Shown here piece after piece: positions 36,134 through 46,530 of a stretch of 64,000 nucleotides of DNA (the stretch's first letter is position 1; each line of letters begins with the position of its first letter). The stretch is from the NCBI GenBank assembly GCA_016283755.1, contig JAEENO010000020.1, positions 84,156-148,155 on the forward strand, written 5' to 3'. Below the pieces are notes generated by a model. That model saw nothing but the letters and a program-made list of their open reading frames with translations. It did not search any database and had not been told where the DNA came from. A program made the translations under genes and the position numbers. This DNA comes from Lachnospiraceae bacterium. GTDB lineage: Bacteria > Bacillota > Clostridia > Lachnospirales > Lachnospiraceae.

Positions 36134-38173
36134 TTACTCTTTCTCAAACTGTTTGTCCGGATCTATCCACTTTCTAAGAATAGCATCAAGACTTGCAAGA
36201 TCCATAGGTTTGAATATGTAATCGTCGAGTCCTTCATCAAGGAACATCTTCTCTACGCCCTTAATAGCGTTGGCAGTAAGAGCAATAATTACATTATGCT
36301 CGTACGTACCCTTCTCGCGTTCACGAATCCTGTGGGTTGTCTCAATACCATCCATCTGAGGCATCATATGATCCATAAAGATAATATCATATTTGTTGCC
36401 CTGTTCCAATAGTTTAAGACAATCCATTCCGCTTCCGGCGAAAGATACATTAAGTTCGAAAAACTTCATCATTGAAGCAGCCACTTTAAGGTTAACCGGG
36501 TTATCATCTACAACAAGTACTTTGATACCGGGTGCCCTGAATGGCTTAACGGTCTTCTTTTCTTCCGTCTTCTGATCACTTGCGCGATTCTCAAGTATTG
36601 CAAGGAGTTTCGTTATGCTGAACGAATGCATGAGAGTCTCTCTTCTCTGAATATCCTCATGCACAACATCGAAAAGCTTAACCATTCCGATGAACTTTGC
36701 CCTTTTAAATCCCGACTTCTTCTCCTTAATTCCTTCATAAAACGAAGCAAAATTATAGAATACATAAGAATTCTCAACATCATCAACCTGGCTCAATGCA
36801 TCAGGTGCGTCAAGAACGACCGTACTTATCTTCAAACTTCCGAAAGTCTGAACGAAAGCATCCAGGAAATGAGGATTGCTCTCAAGAAGATATATCTTAT
36901 ACTTCTCAGGATTTGTTATCTTAACGAACGGAGTCTTGTTAAGTACCTTCTGCATAACCTTAACGGTTACGGACGTACCAAGGCCATAATCACTTTCAAT
37001 TACTACACTTCCACCCATGGCTTCAGCAAGCCTCTTGGTAATCGCAAGTCCGAGTCCCGTACCTTCAATGTTACGATTCTTCTTGGTATCCGCCTGATTG
37101 AATGCATCAAAAATATGCTCAAGATCGTTCTTCGGAATACCGGAACCGGTATCCTTCATAATAAAGGTAATCTCAACCATATCATCGACAATCTCGCCGC
37201 ACTTAATCTCAAGCGAGACATAACCCTTATTGGTATGTTTGCATGAGTTACCCAAGACATTAATAAGAACCTGCTTAAGTCTTACCTCATCGCCCATAAG
37301 TACGGACGGAAGATTAGGATCTATTATATTGGTAAATATAACCTTCTTATCTTTAAGTCTTGTCTCGATAATATTGGAAACATCCTGAGTCATAGACGCA
37401 AGATCGTATCTGTCTTCGATTAATTCAAGCTTGCCCGCATCAATCTTGGAGAAATCAAGAATATCATTAATAATATTAAGTAACGACTTCGAAGAATTAT
37501 GAATGGTATTAAGATATTCTTTCTGTGTATCATTCATATCATCAAGCAATAAAAGCTCACTCATACCAAGTATCGCATTCATAGGAGTTCTGATCTCGTG
37601 CGACATATTGGCAAGAAATGTACTCTTACTCTTATTAGCTTCAATAGCCTTCTCAGTCTCTTCTTCAAGGCGCTTTTTATATCTTTCCTGATACTTTGCA
37701 ACAAGCACGAAGAATACAAGACATACCAGCGTAAATGTCTCAGAAAGATAGAATGTTCCCGGATCAATCTTGGAAAGAAACGACCTGTCAAATGCGCTTG
37801 CAATCATATCGATTACAAGAATATCGAATACAACCATCGCATATAAATGAACGGCTTTGTAACTGAAAATAGGTAGAATATATGCACCCGCCGCAATTAC
37901 CGATATCGGCACAAGCGCAAACGAGTGAATCATATAGCTGTCAAACACAAGATAGATAAGCGCGGTAAAAACAAATATTCTCTGTTCCGCGGTTACTGAC
38001 AAAGTTTTGATAAAACAGCACAAAAAATCAGCAACCAGCAATATAATCGCACCTATTGTAACAATCACCGCAATACTCTTCGGCGCTACATAGAACGAGT
38101 ATAATGAAGTTGCTGTTATCATAAAAGCGAATCCTGCGATCCACATTATTTCTGTCCTTCTTCTAGGAGTCAT
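36134..38173 (-). CDS. Hybrid sensor histidine kinase with receiver domain
   Basis: 679 aa. About six membrane helices (residues 10-160) form a 5TM/7TM-like sensor with no large external loop. They are followed by a coiled linker, HisKA (SHEIRTPMNAILG, His192), HATPase_c (GTGLGLAITKRLAEAMGG), a second domain (about 425-530) resembling a receiver but without its phospho-Asp, and a true receiver with VVDDNPVNLKV and MDHMMPQMDG. There is no output domain, so phosphate must pass to another protein or act in cis. Its neighbours are folC upstream and a CPBP protease downstream. Confidence 0.93.
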   Translation of the reverse strand: MTPRRRTEIMWIAGFAFMITATSLYSFYVAPKSIAVIVTIGAIILLVADFLCCFIKTLSVTAEQRIFVFTALIYLVFDSYMIHSFALVPISVIAAGAYILPIFSYKAVHLYAMVVFDILVIDMIASAFDRSFLSKIDPGTFYLSETFTLVCLVFFVLVAKYQERYKKRLEEETEKAIEANKSKSTFLANMSHEIRTPMNAILGMSELLLLDDMNDTQKEYLNTIHNSSKSLLNIINDILDFSKIDAGKLELIEDRYDLASMTQDVSNIIETRLKDKKVIFTNIIDPNLPSVLMGDEVRLKQVLINVLGNSCKHTNKGYVSLEIKCGEIVDDMVEITFIMKDTGSGIPKNDLEHIFDAFNQADTKKNRNIEGTGLGLAITKRLAEAMGGSVVIESDYGLGTSVTVKVMQKVLNKTPFVKITNPEKYKIYLLESNPHFLDAFVQTFGSLKISTVVLDAPDALSQVDDVENSYVFYNFASFYEGIKEKKSGFKRAKFIGMVKLFDVVHEDIQRRETLMHSFSITKLLAILENRASDQKTEEKKTVKPFRAPGIKVLVVDDNPVNLKVAASMMKFFELNVSFAGSGMDCLKLLEQGNKYDIIFMDHMMPQMDGIETTHRIREREKGTYEHNVIIALTANAIKGVEKMFLDEGLDDYIFKPMDLASLDAILRKWIDPDKQFEKE

Positions 38174-38235
38174 AAAGTCACCGTTATCCCTTTCAAGTAT
38201 AATTCGACATTTATAATGTGGATTCTATCACTTAT

Positions 38236-39507
38236 CTATGTTAAAACTGTTAAAACCGTGTCATATAAATATGACAACGAACCGAAAACGAGAACCGCAT
38301 CATCTTCTGCTATATACAGGGTACGGCACTTACCTACCGCTTCATGCATTGTATCCGCCATTTTTACGGATTTGCAGTACTTTTCGCACACCTTTGCAAG
38401 CTCTTCTTTCGATAATCCTCTGTCTACCGGAGGCGTAACACATACACAAGTCTCACAGTAAGGTAAAACCTCGGCTACAATCTTCTCGACTTCTTTATCC
38501 TTCAAGATTCCTACAACGGCATGAATCTTATATCCGCCCAAAGTACTCTTAACTGTCTTCCCAAGCTTAATTGCTGCATCTTCGTTATGACAGCCGTCAA
38601 TAATCGTAAGCGGCTTATCCGCAATAACCTCAAATCTTCCCGGCCACTTGGTCTGTCCTAATGCAGTAAAAGTTCCCTCCGTTAGCTTATCTATACCCAG
38701 TATAAGCTTTAAAGCCTCAACCGCAAGGCAATAATTCTCCTTCTGGCAGAATCCCGTAAGCCTTAAGTTATTATCAACACCATCGTATGAGACTTCCATA
38801 CCGTATGGCGTAATATTCAAAATCTCCGCCTTACCCGCATCCGCGTATGTTAACTTGGAATTATGCGCTTTTGCGGAAGCTTCTATTACGGTATTCACTT
38901 CTTCCTTCTGTAAAAGCGCAACAACCGGAGAAGAATCCTTAATAATTCCGGCTTTCATAGTTGCAATTTCACTTAATGTATCACCAAGAAACGCCATATG
39001 ATCCATGCTTATCGAAGTAATAACCGAAAGAAGCGGTTTCTTGACAACATTCGTTGCATCGGTAAGTCCGCCGCAGCCTACTTCAATGAGGCTATAATCG
39101 CAGCCTTCTTCCTTCATATAAAGGTATGCCGCAGCAGTCTCAACTTCAAATACCGTAGGTCCCGGAAGTCCGCGGGATACTATTCTGTCATAAGCTTCCT
39201 TAACTTCCATCATAAGCTCGGCAAGTCGCTCCTTACTTATCGGAACCTCGTTAACTTTCCACATTTCCTCATATTCAAAAACTGCCGGCGAGGTAAATCT
39301 GCCGACTTTATAACCCAAGGAACAAAGGGCATGCTCAATAAAAGCTCCCGTAGAGCCCTTACCATTCGTTCCCGCTATATGAATGACTTTGCCGTAATCT
39401 TCCGGATGACTAAGTTCTTCGCATAATCGCATAATGGACTCCATACCGAGTATGGAGCCCTTAACACGCGTCATATCCAGAAAATCCATAGTTTCTTTGT
39501 AATTCAT
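38236..39507 (-). CDS. folC: Folylpolyglutamate synthase / dihydrofolate synthase
   Basis: 423 aa, Mur-ligase fold. The ATP loop HIAGTNGKGSTGAF, the MDHMAFLGDTLSEIATMKAGI motif and the C-terminal IIDGCHNEDA are diagnostic of FolC. It adds glutamate to folates, retaining them in the cell, and may also make dihydrofolate from dihydropteroate. ATG 39507 has GAGGT upstream. It follows parC by 8 bp, suggesting the parE-parC-folC order is one transcript. Confidence 0.95.
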   Translation of the reverse strand: MNYKETMDFLDMTRVKGSILGMESIMRLCEELSHPEDYGKVIHIAGTNGKGSTGAFIEHALCSLGYKVGRFTSPAVFEYEEMWKVNEVPISKERLAELMMEVKEAYDRIVSRGLPGPTVFEVETAAAYLYMKEEGCDYSLIEVGCGGLTDATNVVKKPLLSVITSISMDHMAFLGDTLSEIATMKAGIIKDSSPVVALLQKEEVNTVIEASAKAHNSKLTYADAGKAEILNITPYGMEVSYDGVDNNLRLTGFCQKENYCLAVEALKLILGIDKLTEGTFTALGQTKWPGRFEVIADKPLTIIDGCHNEDAAIKLGKTVKSTLGGYKIHAVVGILKDKEVEKIVAEVLPYCETCVCVTPPVDRGLSKEELAKVCEKYCKSVKMADTMHEAVGKCRTLYIAEDDAVLVFGSLSYLYDTVLTVLT

Positions 39508-39515
39508 GGATACCT

Positions 39516-41759
39516 CTATTTCTTTGTTCCCTTACCGTCTCTATGCGCAAGGTGAATTCTGTGGAGCGCCACTTCAGCGCCTTTTCTTGATATATACTTC
39601 TCTTCGCCCTCTTTTAAGATATGGATACCGATAATCTTATCATCTTTTCCCACCTTAATTCCGCGAACGCCGACAGCAGTCTTCTTCTTTTTCGGAATCT
39701 CTGAAATCGGGAATCTTAAGAAGTAACCCTTATCGGTCTCAATAATAACAGTCTCCGTTCCGTCGACTATTGTTACATTCATAAGTGCAGCCTTGGCATT
39801 AAGCTTGGTTGCAGCCGTAGTCTTCTTAGCAACGTCAAATTCATCACCTTCAACGAGCTTACACATACCGTCGGATGAGCCCATAAATACGTCTTTGCCG
39901 CTTAAGTCCAACTTACTCTCAACAAGCACCATCTGCTCCTTAGAGCTTGTGTAGTTACTGATATTATCAATAGGCGTACCCTTATCTCTGAATCGTCCGA
40001 ACGGTACATCTAAAACTTTCACCATGTGAAGCTGGCCCGTATCCGTAAAGATACTTAATCTGCCTGTATTCATGCAATGAATAATATACTTATTCTCTTC
40101 GTGAACAGCTTCCTGATTACGCTCATAAGTAGGAAGATCGATTGTCTTGCAGTAACCGAATCTGTCCATAAGGAAGACTACCTCCTGCTCCTCTATCTTC
40201 TTCTCTTCGATAACGATCTCTTCAGCGTTCTCGATTGCAGTTCTTCTCGGTCTTCCGTACTCCTTGATGAATCCGTCGATTTCCTTCATAATGACTTTCG
40301 CCATGTAGAGACGGCTGCCAAGAATCTTCTCGTATTCAGCGATATTCTTTAAGGTCTCCTCATGCTCTTTCATCAAAGCTTCCATTTCGAGACCGATTAA
40401 CTTAACAAGACGCATATCTAAGATTGCTGTTGCCTGTCTTTCCGTAAAAGCTAAGAACGCTGCTTTCATTTCAGATTCCTTGTTCTTGAAAGTTACATTC
40501 GAGGTATCACCCTTGGTAAGACATGCTTTGGCATCAGCCACATTCTTACTTCCGCGAAGAATCTCGATTATCAAATCTATTACATCACAGGCTTTTATAA
40601 GACCTTCCTGAATCTCTTTCTTATCAAGTTCCTTATCAAGTAAAGTCTTATACTTTCTTGTATTAATCTCGTACTGGAAGTTAACATGATGACGGATGAT
40701 ATCCGTTAAGCTCATAGTCTCCGGTCTTCCGTCGACTACGGCAACCATGTTAACACCGAAGGTATCTTCAAGTCGAGTCTTTTTGTAGAGAAGGTTCTTG
40801 ATGTACTCAACATCTGCGCCCTTCTTAAGTTCGATAACGATTCTAATACCTTCTTTTGAAGACTGGTTGGAGATATCTACGATATCATTGGTCTTCTTGG
40901 TCTCAACAAGTGAATATACATCGTTTAAGAACTTGCCGATATTAAGACCTATCATAGGATAAGGAATCTCTGTTACAACAAGCTGTGTCTTACCACCCTT
41001 TAATTCCTCTACCTCAATCTTGCCTCTTATCTTAATCTTACCTACACCTGTAGTGTAGATTTCAAGTAATTCGTCTTCGTTTACAACTATACCGCCGGTC
41101 GGGAAATCAGGACCTTTGATATATTCCATAAGTTCAGCCACTTCAATATCAGGATTCTTGATATAAGCCTTAACCGCTTCAAGAACCTCTGTTATATTAT
41201 GAGGCGGAATACTTGTAGTCATACCTACTGCAATACCTTCCGCACCGTTTAAAAGAAGGTTCGGAACACGTACCGGTAATACAACCGGCTCCTTCTCCAT
41301 ACCGTCGAAGTTAGGTTTAAAATCAACCGTATTCTTATCAAGGTCGTTAAGGAAAGCCATTTGCGTAACTTTCGCAAGTCTTGCTTCCGTATAACGCATT
41401 GCAGCGGCGCCGTCACCTTCTATGGAACCGAAGTTACCGTGACCGTCGACAAGCGGGAGTCCCTTCTTGAAATCCTGCGCCATTACAACCATTGCTTCAT
41501 AGATTGAAGCATCACCGTGCGGATGATACTTACCCATTGTATCACCTACGATACGAGCGCTTTTTCTATGAGGCTTATCGTATTTAACACCGAGCTCATG
41601 CATGGAATAAAGTGTACGTCTTTGTACCGGCTTAAGTCCGTCCCTTGCATCAGGCAATGCTCTGTCCACGATTACGCTCATCGCATAGTCAATGAAGGAC
41701 TTCTGCATAACCTCAGAGTACTCGGTTCTTATGATCTGTTCTTCCATATGCTTCTTCAT
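39516..41759 (-). CDS. parC: Type IIA topoisomerase subunit A, probably topoisomerase IV ParC
   Basis: 747 aa. It has the winged-helix QRRTLYSMHELG, the MGKYHPHGDASIYEA motif and the catalytic tyrosine in AAMRYTEARLAK. The C-terminal beta-propeller is short and I see no GyrA-box (QRRGGKG-type); the nearest segment is KTAVGVRGIKVGKDDK. The missing box and the linkage to a ParE-like gene favour topoisomerase IV, which decatenates chromosomes, over gyrase. Spacing to the upstream partner is 18 bp. The start could instead be the ATG four codons in. Confidence 0.85.
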   Translation of the reverse strand: MKKHMEEQIIRTEYSEVMQKSFIDYAMSVIVDRALPDARDGLKPVQRRTLYSMHELGVKYDKPHRKSARIVGDTMGKYHPHGDASIYEAMVVMAQDFKKGLPLVDGHGNFGSIEGDGAAAMRYTEARLAKVTQMAFLNDLDKNTVDFKPNFDGMEKEPVVLPVRVPNLLLNGAEGIAVGMTTSIPPHNITEVLEAVKAYIKNPDIEVAELMEYIKGPDFPTGGIVVNEDELLEIYTTGVGKIKIRGKIEVEELKGGKTQLVVTEIPYPMIGLNIGKFLNDVYSLVETKKTNDIVDISNQSSKEGIRIVIELKKGADVEYIKNLLYKKTRLEDTFGVNMVAVVDGRPETMSLTDIIRHHVNFQYEINTRKYKTLLDKELDKKEIQEGLIKACDVIDLIIEILRGSKNVADAKACLTKGDTSNVTFKNKESEMKAAFLAFTERQATAILDMRLVKLIGLEMEALMKEHEETLKNIAEYEKILGSRLYMAKVIMKEIDGFIKEYGRPRRTAIENAEEIVIEEKKIEEQEVVFLMDRFGYCKTIDLPTYERNQEAVHEENKYIIHCMNTGRLSIFTDTGQLHMVKVLDVPFGRFRDKGTPIDNISNYTSSKEQMVLVESKLDLSGKDVFMGSSDGMCKLVEGDEFDVAKKTTAATKLNAKAALMNVTIVDGTETVIIETDKGYFLRFPISEIPKKKKTAVGVRGIKVGKDDKIIGIHILKEGEEKYISRKGAEVALHRIHLAHRDGKGTKK

Positions 41760-41777
41760 AATACTAATTAACTACTC

Positions 41778-43700
41778 CTATACGTCAAGTTCGGCATCAG
41801 CCGCATTATCATGAATAAACTTCTTTCTCGGACCGACATCCGTACCCATAAGCATCTCCGTTACATCAGACGCCATTCTCGCATCCTCAATCTCTACAAG
41901 CTTAAGCTTTCTCGTCTCAGGATTAAGAGTTGTCTCCCATAACTGCTTCGGATCCATTTCTCCAAGACCTTTGTATCGCTGCAAAGTGAACTTTTCCGTA
42001 TGGGTCTTTCTGTATCGCTCAAGGGCCGCGTCGTCGTAGAGGTACTCGCCCTCACCTTTTGGCGGCACCACCTTATATAAAGGCGGCATTGCTATATATA
42101 CATGACCTTCCTGGATAAGCTCAGGCATAAATCTGTAGAAAAGCGTGAGCAGCAAGGTCGAGATATGCGCACCGTCGACATCGGCATCGGCCATTATGAT
42201 TATCTTATCGTATCTAAGCTTCGTAATATCGAAGTCATTACCGTATCCTTCGGAGAAACCGCATCCGAACGCATATATCATGGTCTTAATCTCGGCGTTG
42301 GCAAGAACCTTATCGATTGATGCTTTTTCCACGTTAAGGATCTTACCACGGATAGGCATAATTGCCTGATACATACGGTTTCTTGCCATCTTCGCGGAGC
42401 CGCCCGCGGAATCTCCCTCTACGATGAAGATCTCGCACTTGTCCGCTTCACGGCTCTCGCAGTTTGCAAGCTTACCGTTAGAGTCAAATGAAAACTTCTG
42501 CTTGGTAAGAAGATTGGTCTTGGCCTTCTCTTCTGTCTTTCTGATCTTAGCGGCCTTCTCTGCACAGGCAATAACGCTCTTTAATACTTCAACATTTCTG
42601 TCGAAGAATAACTGAATCTCCTCACCCGTAACCTTACTTGCGACACGAGCAGCATCCTGGTTATCAAGCTTGGTCTTGGTCTGACCTTCAAAACGCGGAT
42701 CCGGATGCTTCATTGAGATAACGGCAGTCATACCGTTTCTTACATCTGCACCTGTAAAGTTCTGGTCCTTATCCTTTAAGATACCGAGCTCTCTTGCGTA
42801 ACTGTTGATAACGGTCGTAAACATAGTCTTAAAACCGGTTATATGTGCTCCACCCTCGGCATTGTATATATTATTGCAGAAACCAAGCACAGTCTCTCGG
42901 AATTCATTCGTAAACTGGAATGCAACTTCAACTTCGATTCCTTCGGATGCGCCCTTAAAATAAACTACATCATGAATGGTCTCTACGTTCTTATTAAGCT
43001 CATCGACGAAGCCCACGATACCTTCAGGCTCGTGGAATACCGTCTTCTCTCTTGTCTCTTCTCTCTTATCCTCGAATGTAATCGTAAGATTCGGGTTAAG
43101 ATAAGCAGTCTCATGAAGACGTGACTTAACATCATCAGAAATAAACTTGGTCTTCTCGAAAATCTCTCCGTCAGGGAAGAAATTAATGGAAGTACCGCGG
43201 CTTCTTGTCGTACCTATAGTAGGAAGTAAGCCGTTCTCAAGCTTAATTACAGGCTGTCCCTTCTCATAACGGTCGTGATATATCTTACCGTCGCTCATTA
43301 CCTTAACATCAAGGTATTCAGACAGCGCATTAACAACAGATGAACCTACACCGTGAAGTCCACCCGAAGTCTTATAAGCATTATTATCGAACTTACCGCC
43401 TGCATGAAGTGTCGTGAATACAACACGCTCCGCAGATACGCCCTTCTTATGCATACCGACAGGAATACCTCTACCGTCATCCGTAACGGTACAGGATCCG
43501 TCCTCTTCAATCGTTACAAAGATATTGTTGCAATATCCCGCCAAATGCTCGTCGACCGCGTTATCAACAATCTCATATATTAAATGGTGAAGACCTTTTC
43601 TCGAAACCGAACCGATATACATACCGGGACGCATACGAACGGCTTCAAGACCCTCAAGGACTGTAATACTCGAGGCGTCATACACATCTTTTTTCACCAC
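41778..43700 (-). CDS. parE: Type IIA topoisomerase subunit B, probably topoisomerase IV ParE
   Basis: 640 aa from GTG 43700, with GGAGG eight bases upstream. A GHKL ATPase domain (LEAVRMRPGMYIGS, EIVDNAVDEHLAG, GRGIPVGMHKKG, GGLHGVGSSVVNALS) is followed by transducer, TOPRIM (EGDSAGGSAKMARNR, MADADVDGAH) and the C-terminal GLGEMDPKQLWETTLNPETR motif. It supplies ATP hydrolysis for the ParC subunit. GyrB identity is possible by length, but a canonical gyrBA pair would normally lie near dnaA, not seen here. Confidence 0.87.
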   Translation of the reverse strand: MVKKDVYDASSITVLEGLEAVRMRPGMYIGSVSRKGLHHLIYEIVDNAVDEHLAGYCNNIFVTIEEDGSCTVTDDGRGIPVGMHKKGVSAERVVFTTLHAGGKFDNNAYKTSGGLHGVGSSVVNALSEYLDVKVMSDGKIYHDRYEKGQPVIKLENGLLPTIGTTRSRGTSINFFPDGEIFEKTKFISDDVKSRLHETAYLNPNLTITFEDKREETREKTVFHEPEGIVGFVDELNKNVETIHDVVYFKGASEGIEVEVAFQFTNEFRETVLGFCNNIYNAEGGAHITGFKTMFTTVINSYARELGILKDKDQNFTGADVRNGMTAVISMKHPDPRFEGQTKTKLDNQDAARVASKVTGEEIQLFFDRNVEVLKSVIACAEKAAKIRKTEEKAKTNLLTKQKFSFDSNGKLANCESREADKCEIFIVEGDSAGGSAKMARNRMYQAIMPIRGKILNVEKASIDKVLANAEIKTMIYAFGCGFSEGYGNDFDITKLRYDKIIIMADADVDGAHISTLLLTLFYRFMPELIQEGHVYIAMPPLYKVVPPKGEGEYLYDDAALERYRKTHTEKFTLQRYKGLGEMDPKQLWETTLNPETRKLKLVEIEDARMASDVTEMLMGTDVGPRKKFIHDNAADAELDV

Positions 43701-43765
43701 GATAATTTCCTCCTAATTCATTGGAAAGTATTCCACTTTTCCTATTATCGTTTTATAGAATAACA

Positions 43766-43801
43766 CAAAAACTTGTGCTTTGTAAAGAGCCAAAGCACAA
43801 G
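43766..43801 (-). terminator. Terminator after glycerate kinase gene
   Basis: Stem CTTGTGCTTTG / CAAAGCACAAG followed by TTTTTGTGTT on the minus strand; separates the glycolysis genes from parE. Confidence 0.88.
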
Positions 43802-43813
43802 ATAAAGGTATTT

Positions 43814-44965
43814 TTAATTTTTGACCAAAACAACGGAAACATCGTTCAAATTGGTATTTGTAGGGCCTGTTACGATAAGAGAATTAACTTTTTTTAATGC
43901 ATTATATGAGTCATTATCCTCTAACGCTTCCCTTATCACTTCGCGGGAAAGTGCTTTAACTGTAGAAGAATCTACGAATCCACCCGCCGCATCCGTCGGT
44001 CCGTCCGTACCGTCTGAACCTATTGAAAATATAGCTACGTTATCAAGATTATCTATTCCGAGTGCTGCGGAAAGTGCAATCTCTGTATTGCGTCCGCCAC
44101 GTCCTCCGCCTTTTACGACTACGGTAGTTTCCCCCCCGTATATAAAAGCTCTGCTCGTGAATCTATCGCATGCACTTACTTCTTCTCGGGCTTTCGCAGC
44201 TAACATAGCACCCGCATCCACGGCATATCCGGTTAATGTGCTCGTTACAATCTCTGCTTTATATCCAAGCTCCTCGCAGGTTTTCTTTGTCTCATTGCAA
44301 AGAAGTTCCACATTGCCGATGATCTTAGTCTCCACGTTATCTCCGATTGCCGGTCCTGATGCTATTACTTCTATCTTATCTCCCAAGACATCCGATAATA
44401 TAAGTGTTGTTATATGCGCAGGCTTACAGTGCTCTGCAAACTTTCCGCCCTTTACTTTCGAAAGCTTGCTTCTTACGCGGTTTAATTCGTATATATCCGC
44501 ACCGCTCTTTAATAATCTGTCCGTAGTATCCTGCAGTTCTTTTAAAGAGCAATCAGGACTTTCAAAAAGCGCTGAACCGCCACCCGATATCAGGAACAAG
44601 ACTTCATCATCGCTTGTCAGATTCTCCGTCATTTTAAGCACTTCTACGGTTGCCTTAACGGAATTCTCGTCAACTATAGGGTGACCTGCTTCATATACCC
44701 TTAAGCGCACCATACTGTCTGTATTGACAGAGCTTTTATAAGAATGGCCGTACTTGGTGATTACTATACCTTCGTCTATTTCGGAAGGTAAGGATAGTGC
44801 CGCACCTTCAGCCATCTTAAAGGCCGCCTTTCCTATCGCAACCAAAATTAAGCGACCTTTCGGTCGCTTAAAATCTTGTAAAGCACTTATAACAAGCTTA
44901 TCCGGCATACATGCCGAGATAGCATGAGTAACAATATAATCGCAATCTTCTCTTAATGTACTCAT
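43814..44965 (-). CDS. Glycerate 2-kinase, MOFRL/GckA type
   Basis: 383 aa. The N-terminal DUF4147 domain contains VAIGKAAFKMAEGA and ISGGGSALFESP, and the C-terminal MOFRL domain has GGRNTEIALSAALGID and SDGTDGPTDAAGG. This is the class II glycerate kinase family that makes 2-phosphoglycerate from glycerate and ATP. 2-phosphoglycerate is the product of the neighbouring gpmI enzyme, so glycerate would enter lower glycolysis here. It starts 12 bp after gpmI (GGAGC upstream) and ends the transcript. Confidence 0.92.
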   Translation of the reverse strand: MSTLREDCDYIVTHAISACMPDKLVISALQDFKRPKGRLILVAIGKAAFKMAEGAALSLPSEIDEGIVITKYGHSYKSSVNTDSMVRLRVYEAGHPIVDENSVKATVEVLKMTENLTSDDEVLFLISGGGSALFESPDCSLKELQDTTDRLLKSGADIYELNRVRSKLSKVKGGKFAEHCKPAHITTLILSDVLGDKIEVIASGPAIGDNVETKIIGNVELLCNETKKTCEELGYKAEIVTSTLTGYAVDAGAMLAAKAREEVSACDRFTSRAFIYGGETTVVVKGGGRGGRNTEIALSAALGIDNLDNVAIFSIGSDGTDGPTDAAGGFVDSSTVKALSREVIREALEDNDSYNALKKVNSLIVTGPTNTNLNDVSVVLVKN

Positions 44966-44977
44966 ATATGCTCCAAA

Positions 44978-46516
44978 TTATTTGATAAGAAGGCTCTCTC
45001 CTGTCATTTCTTTAGGCTTCTCAATTTCCATAAGCTCAAGAAGTGTAGGAATGATATCGCATAATCTGCCGTTATCTTTGAGCTTATACTTCTCATCCGC
45101 ATTGATTAAGATAAAAGGTACAGGGTTGGTTGTGTGCGCTGTTAACGGTTCACCTGTCTCGTAATCAACAAGCTGCTCGGAGTTACCGTGATCTGCGCAT
45201 AAGAACATCTGGCCGTCAACCTTTTTTATCGCCTGAACAACTTCGCCTACACACTCATCAACAGCTTCGCATGCTTTTACTGCAGCTTCGAATACACCTG
45301 TGTGTCCTACCATATCCGGGTTTGCGAAGTTACAGATGATTACATCATACTTCTCGGAAAGAATCGCATTAACGAGATTCTCACATACTTCATATACAGA
45401 CATTTCAGGCTGAAGGTCGTATGTTGCAACCTTAGGAGAATTGATCAAGAATCTGTCCTCTCCTTCATAAGGCTTCTCAACACCGCCGTTAAAGAAGAAT
45501 GTTACATGCGCATACTTCTCTGTCTCGGCGATTCTTGCCTGCTTAAGTCCGAGTGAAGAGATATACTCACCGAAAGTATTCTTAAGTTCAACCTTCTTAA
45601 ATGCAATCTCCTTATTTGGAATTGTTACATCATATTCTGTAAAGCAAGTGTAATGAACTTTTTTACGAGGTCCGCGATTAAATCCATCGAAATCATCACA
45701 GCAGAAAGTTCTTGAAATCTCACGTGCTCTGTCCGGTCTGAAGTTATAGAATATGATACTGTCGTTATCGTTAATTGTCGCAACAGGCTTGCCATTTTCA
45801 GTTGCTACTATAGGAAGTACGAATTCATCGGTAACATCGTTATCGTAAGATGCTTTTAAACCTGCAGCGGCATCTTCAACTTTAACACCTTCGCCTTCGG
45901 TAAGAGCGCGATAAGCCTTCTCGATACGCTCCCATCTGTTATCTCTGTCCATTGCGTAGTAACGGCCCATAATGGTTGCGATCTTACCTACGCCAATTTC
46001 TTTCATCTTCTTCTGTAATTCTTCAACATAAGTAATACCCGATGTCGGAGCTGTGTCTCTTCCGTCCATAAAACAATGAACGTATACGTTGCTTACACCT
46101 TCGCGCTTAGCCATCTCAAGAAGTCCGTAAAGATGAGTATTGTGACTGTGTACACCGCCGTCAGACAATAGTCCGTACAAATGAAGTGCTGAATTATTCT
46201 TCTTAACATTATTCATTGCATTAAGAAGCGCTTCATTCTTGAAGAAATCCCCGTCTTCAATCTCCTTTGTGATTCTGGTAAGTTCCTGGAATACAACACG
46301 TCCCGCACCCATATTAAGGTGTCCTACTTCGGAGTTACCCATCTGTCCATCCGGCAATCCTACGTGCAACCCGCTCGCATTACCGTGAACAAAAGGATAT
46401 TCCTTCATAAGTCTGTCGATATTGGGAGTTTTCGCGGTATATACCGCATTAGCCTTGGTATTCTCATTTAATCCAAATCCGTCAAGGATTAATAATAATG
46501 TTGGTCTTTTCTTCAT
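44978..46516 (-). CDS. gpmI: 2,3-bisphosphoglycerate-independent phosphoglycerate mutase
   Basis: 512 aa, alkaline-phosphatase superfamily, Mn-dependent. LLILDGFGLN at the start (metal Asp), the catalytic serine in GNSEVGHLNMGAGR, and CADHGNSEQL with HTTNPVPF near the end (metal His/Asp) identify it. It interconverts 3- and 2-phosphoglycerate. It sits between a CapA-like lipoprotein gene and glycerate kinase and lies downstream of the gap-pgk-tpiA set. Confidence 0.97.
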   Translation of the reverse strand: MKKRPTLLLILDGFGLNENTKANAVYTAKTPNIDRLMKEYPFVHGNASGLHVGLPDGQMGNSEVGHLNMGAGRVVFQELTRITKEIEDGDFFKNEALLNAMNNVKKNNSALHLYGLLSDGGVHSHNTHLYGLLEMAKREGVSNVYVHCFMDGRDTAPTSGITYVEELQKKMKEIGVGKIATIMGRYYAMDRDNRWERIEKAYRALTEGEGVKVEDAAAGLKASYDNDVTDEFVLPIVATENGKPVATINDNDSIIFYNFRPDRAREISRTFCCDDFDGFNRGPRKKVHYTCFTEYDVTIPNKEIAFKKVELKNTFGEYISSLGLKQARIAETEKYAHVTFFFNGGVEKPYEGEDRFLINSPKVATYDLQPEMSVYEVCENLVNAILSEKYDVIICNFANPDMVGHTGVFEAAVKACEAVDECVGEVVQAIKKVDGQMFLCADHGNSEQLVDYETGEPLTAHTTNPVPFILINADEKYKLKDNGRLCDIIPTLLELMEIEKPKEMTGESLLIK

Positions 46517-46530
46517 CTTAACATCCTCTC

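Noticed and set aside
43821-44684. 287-aa plus-strand frame opposite glycerate kinase
   Set aside because: Antisense shadow of a gene with full family motifs.
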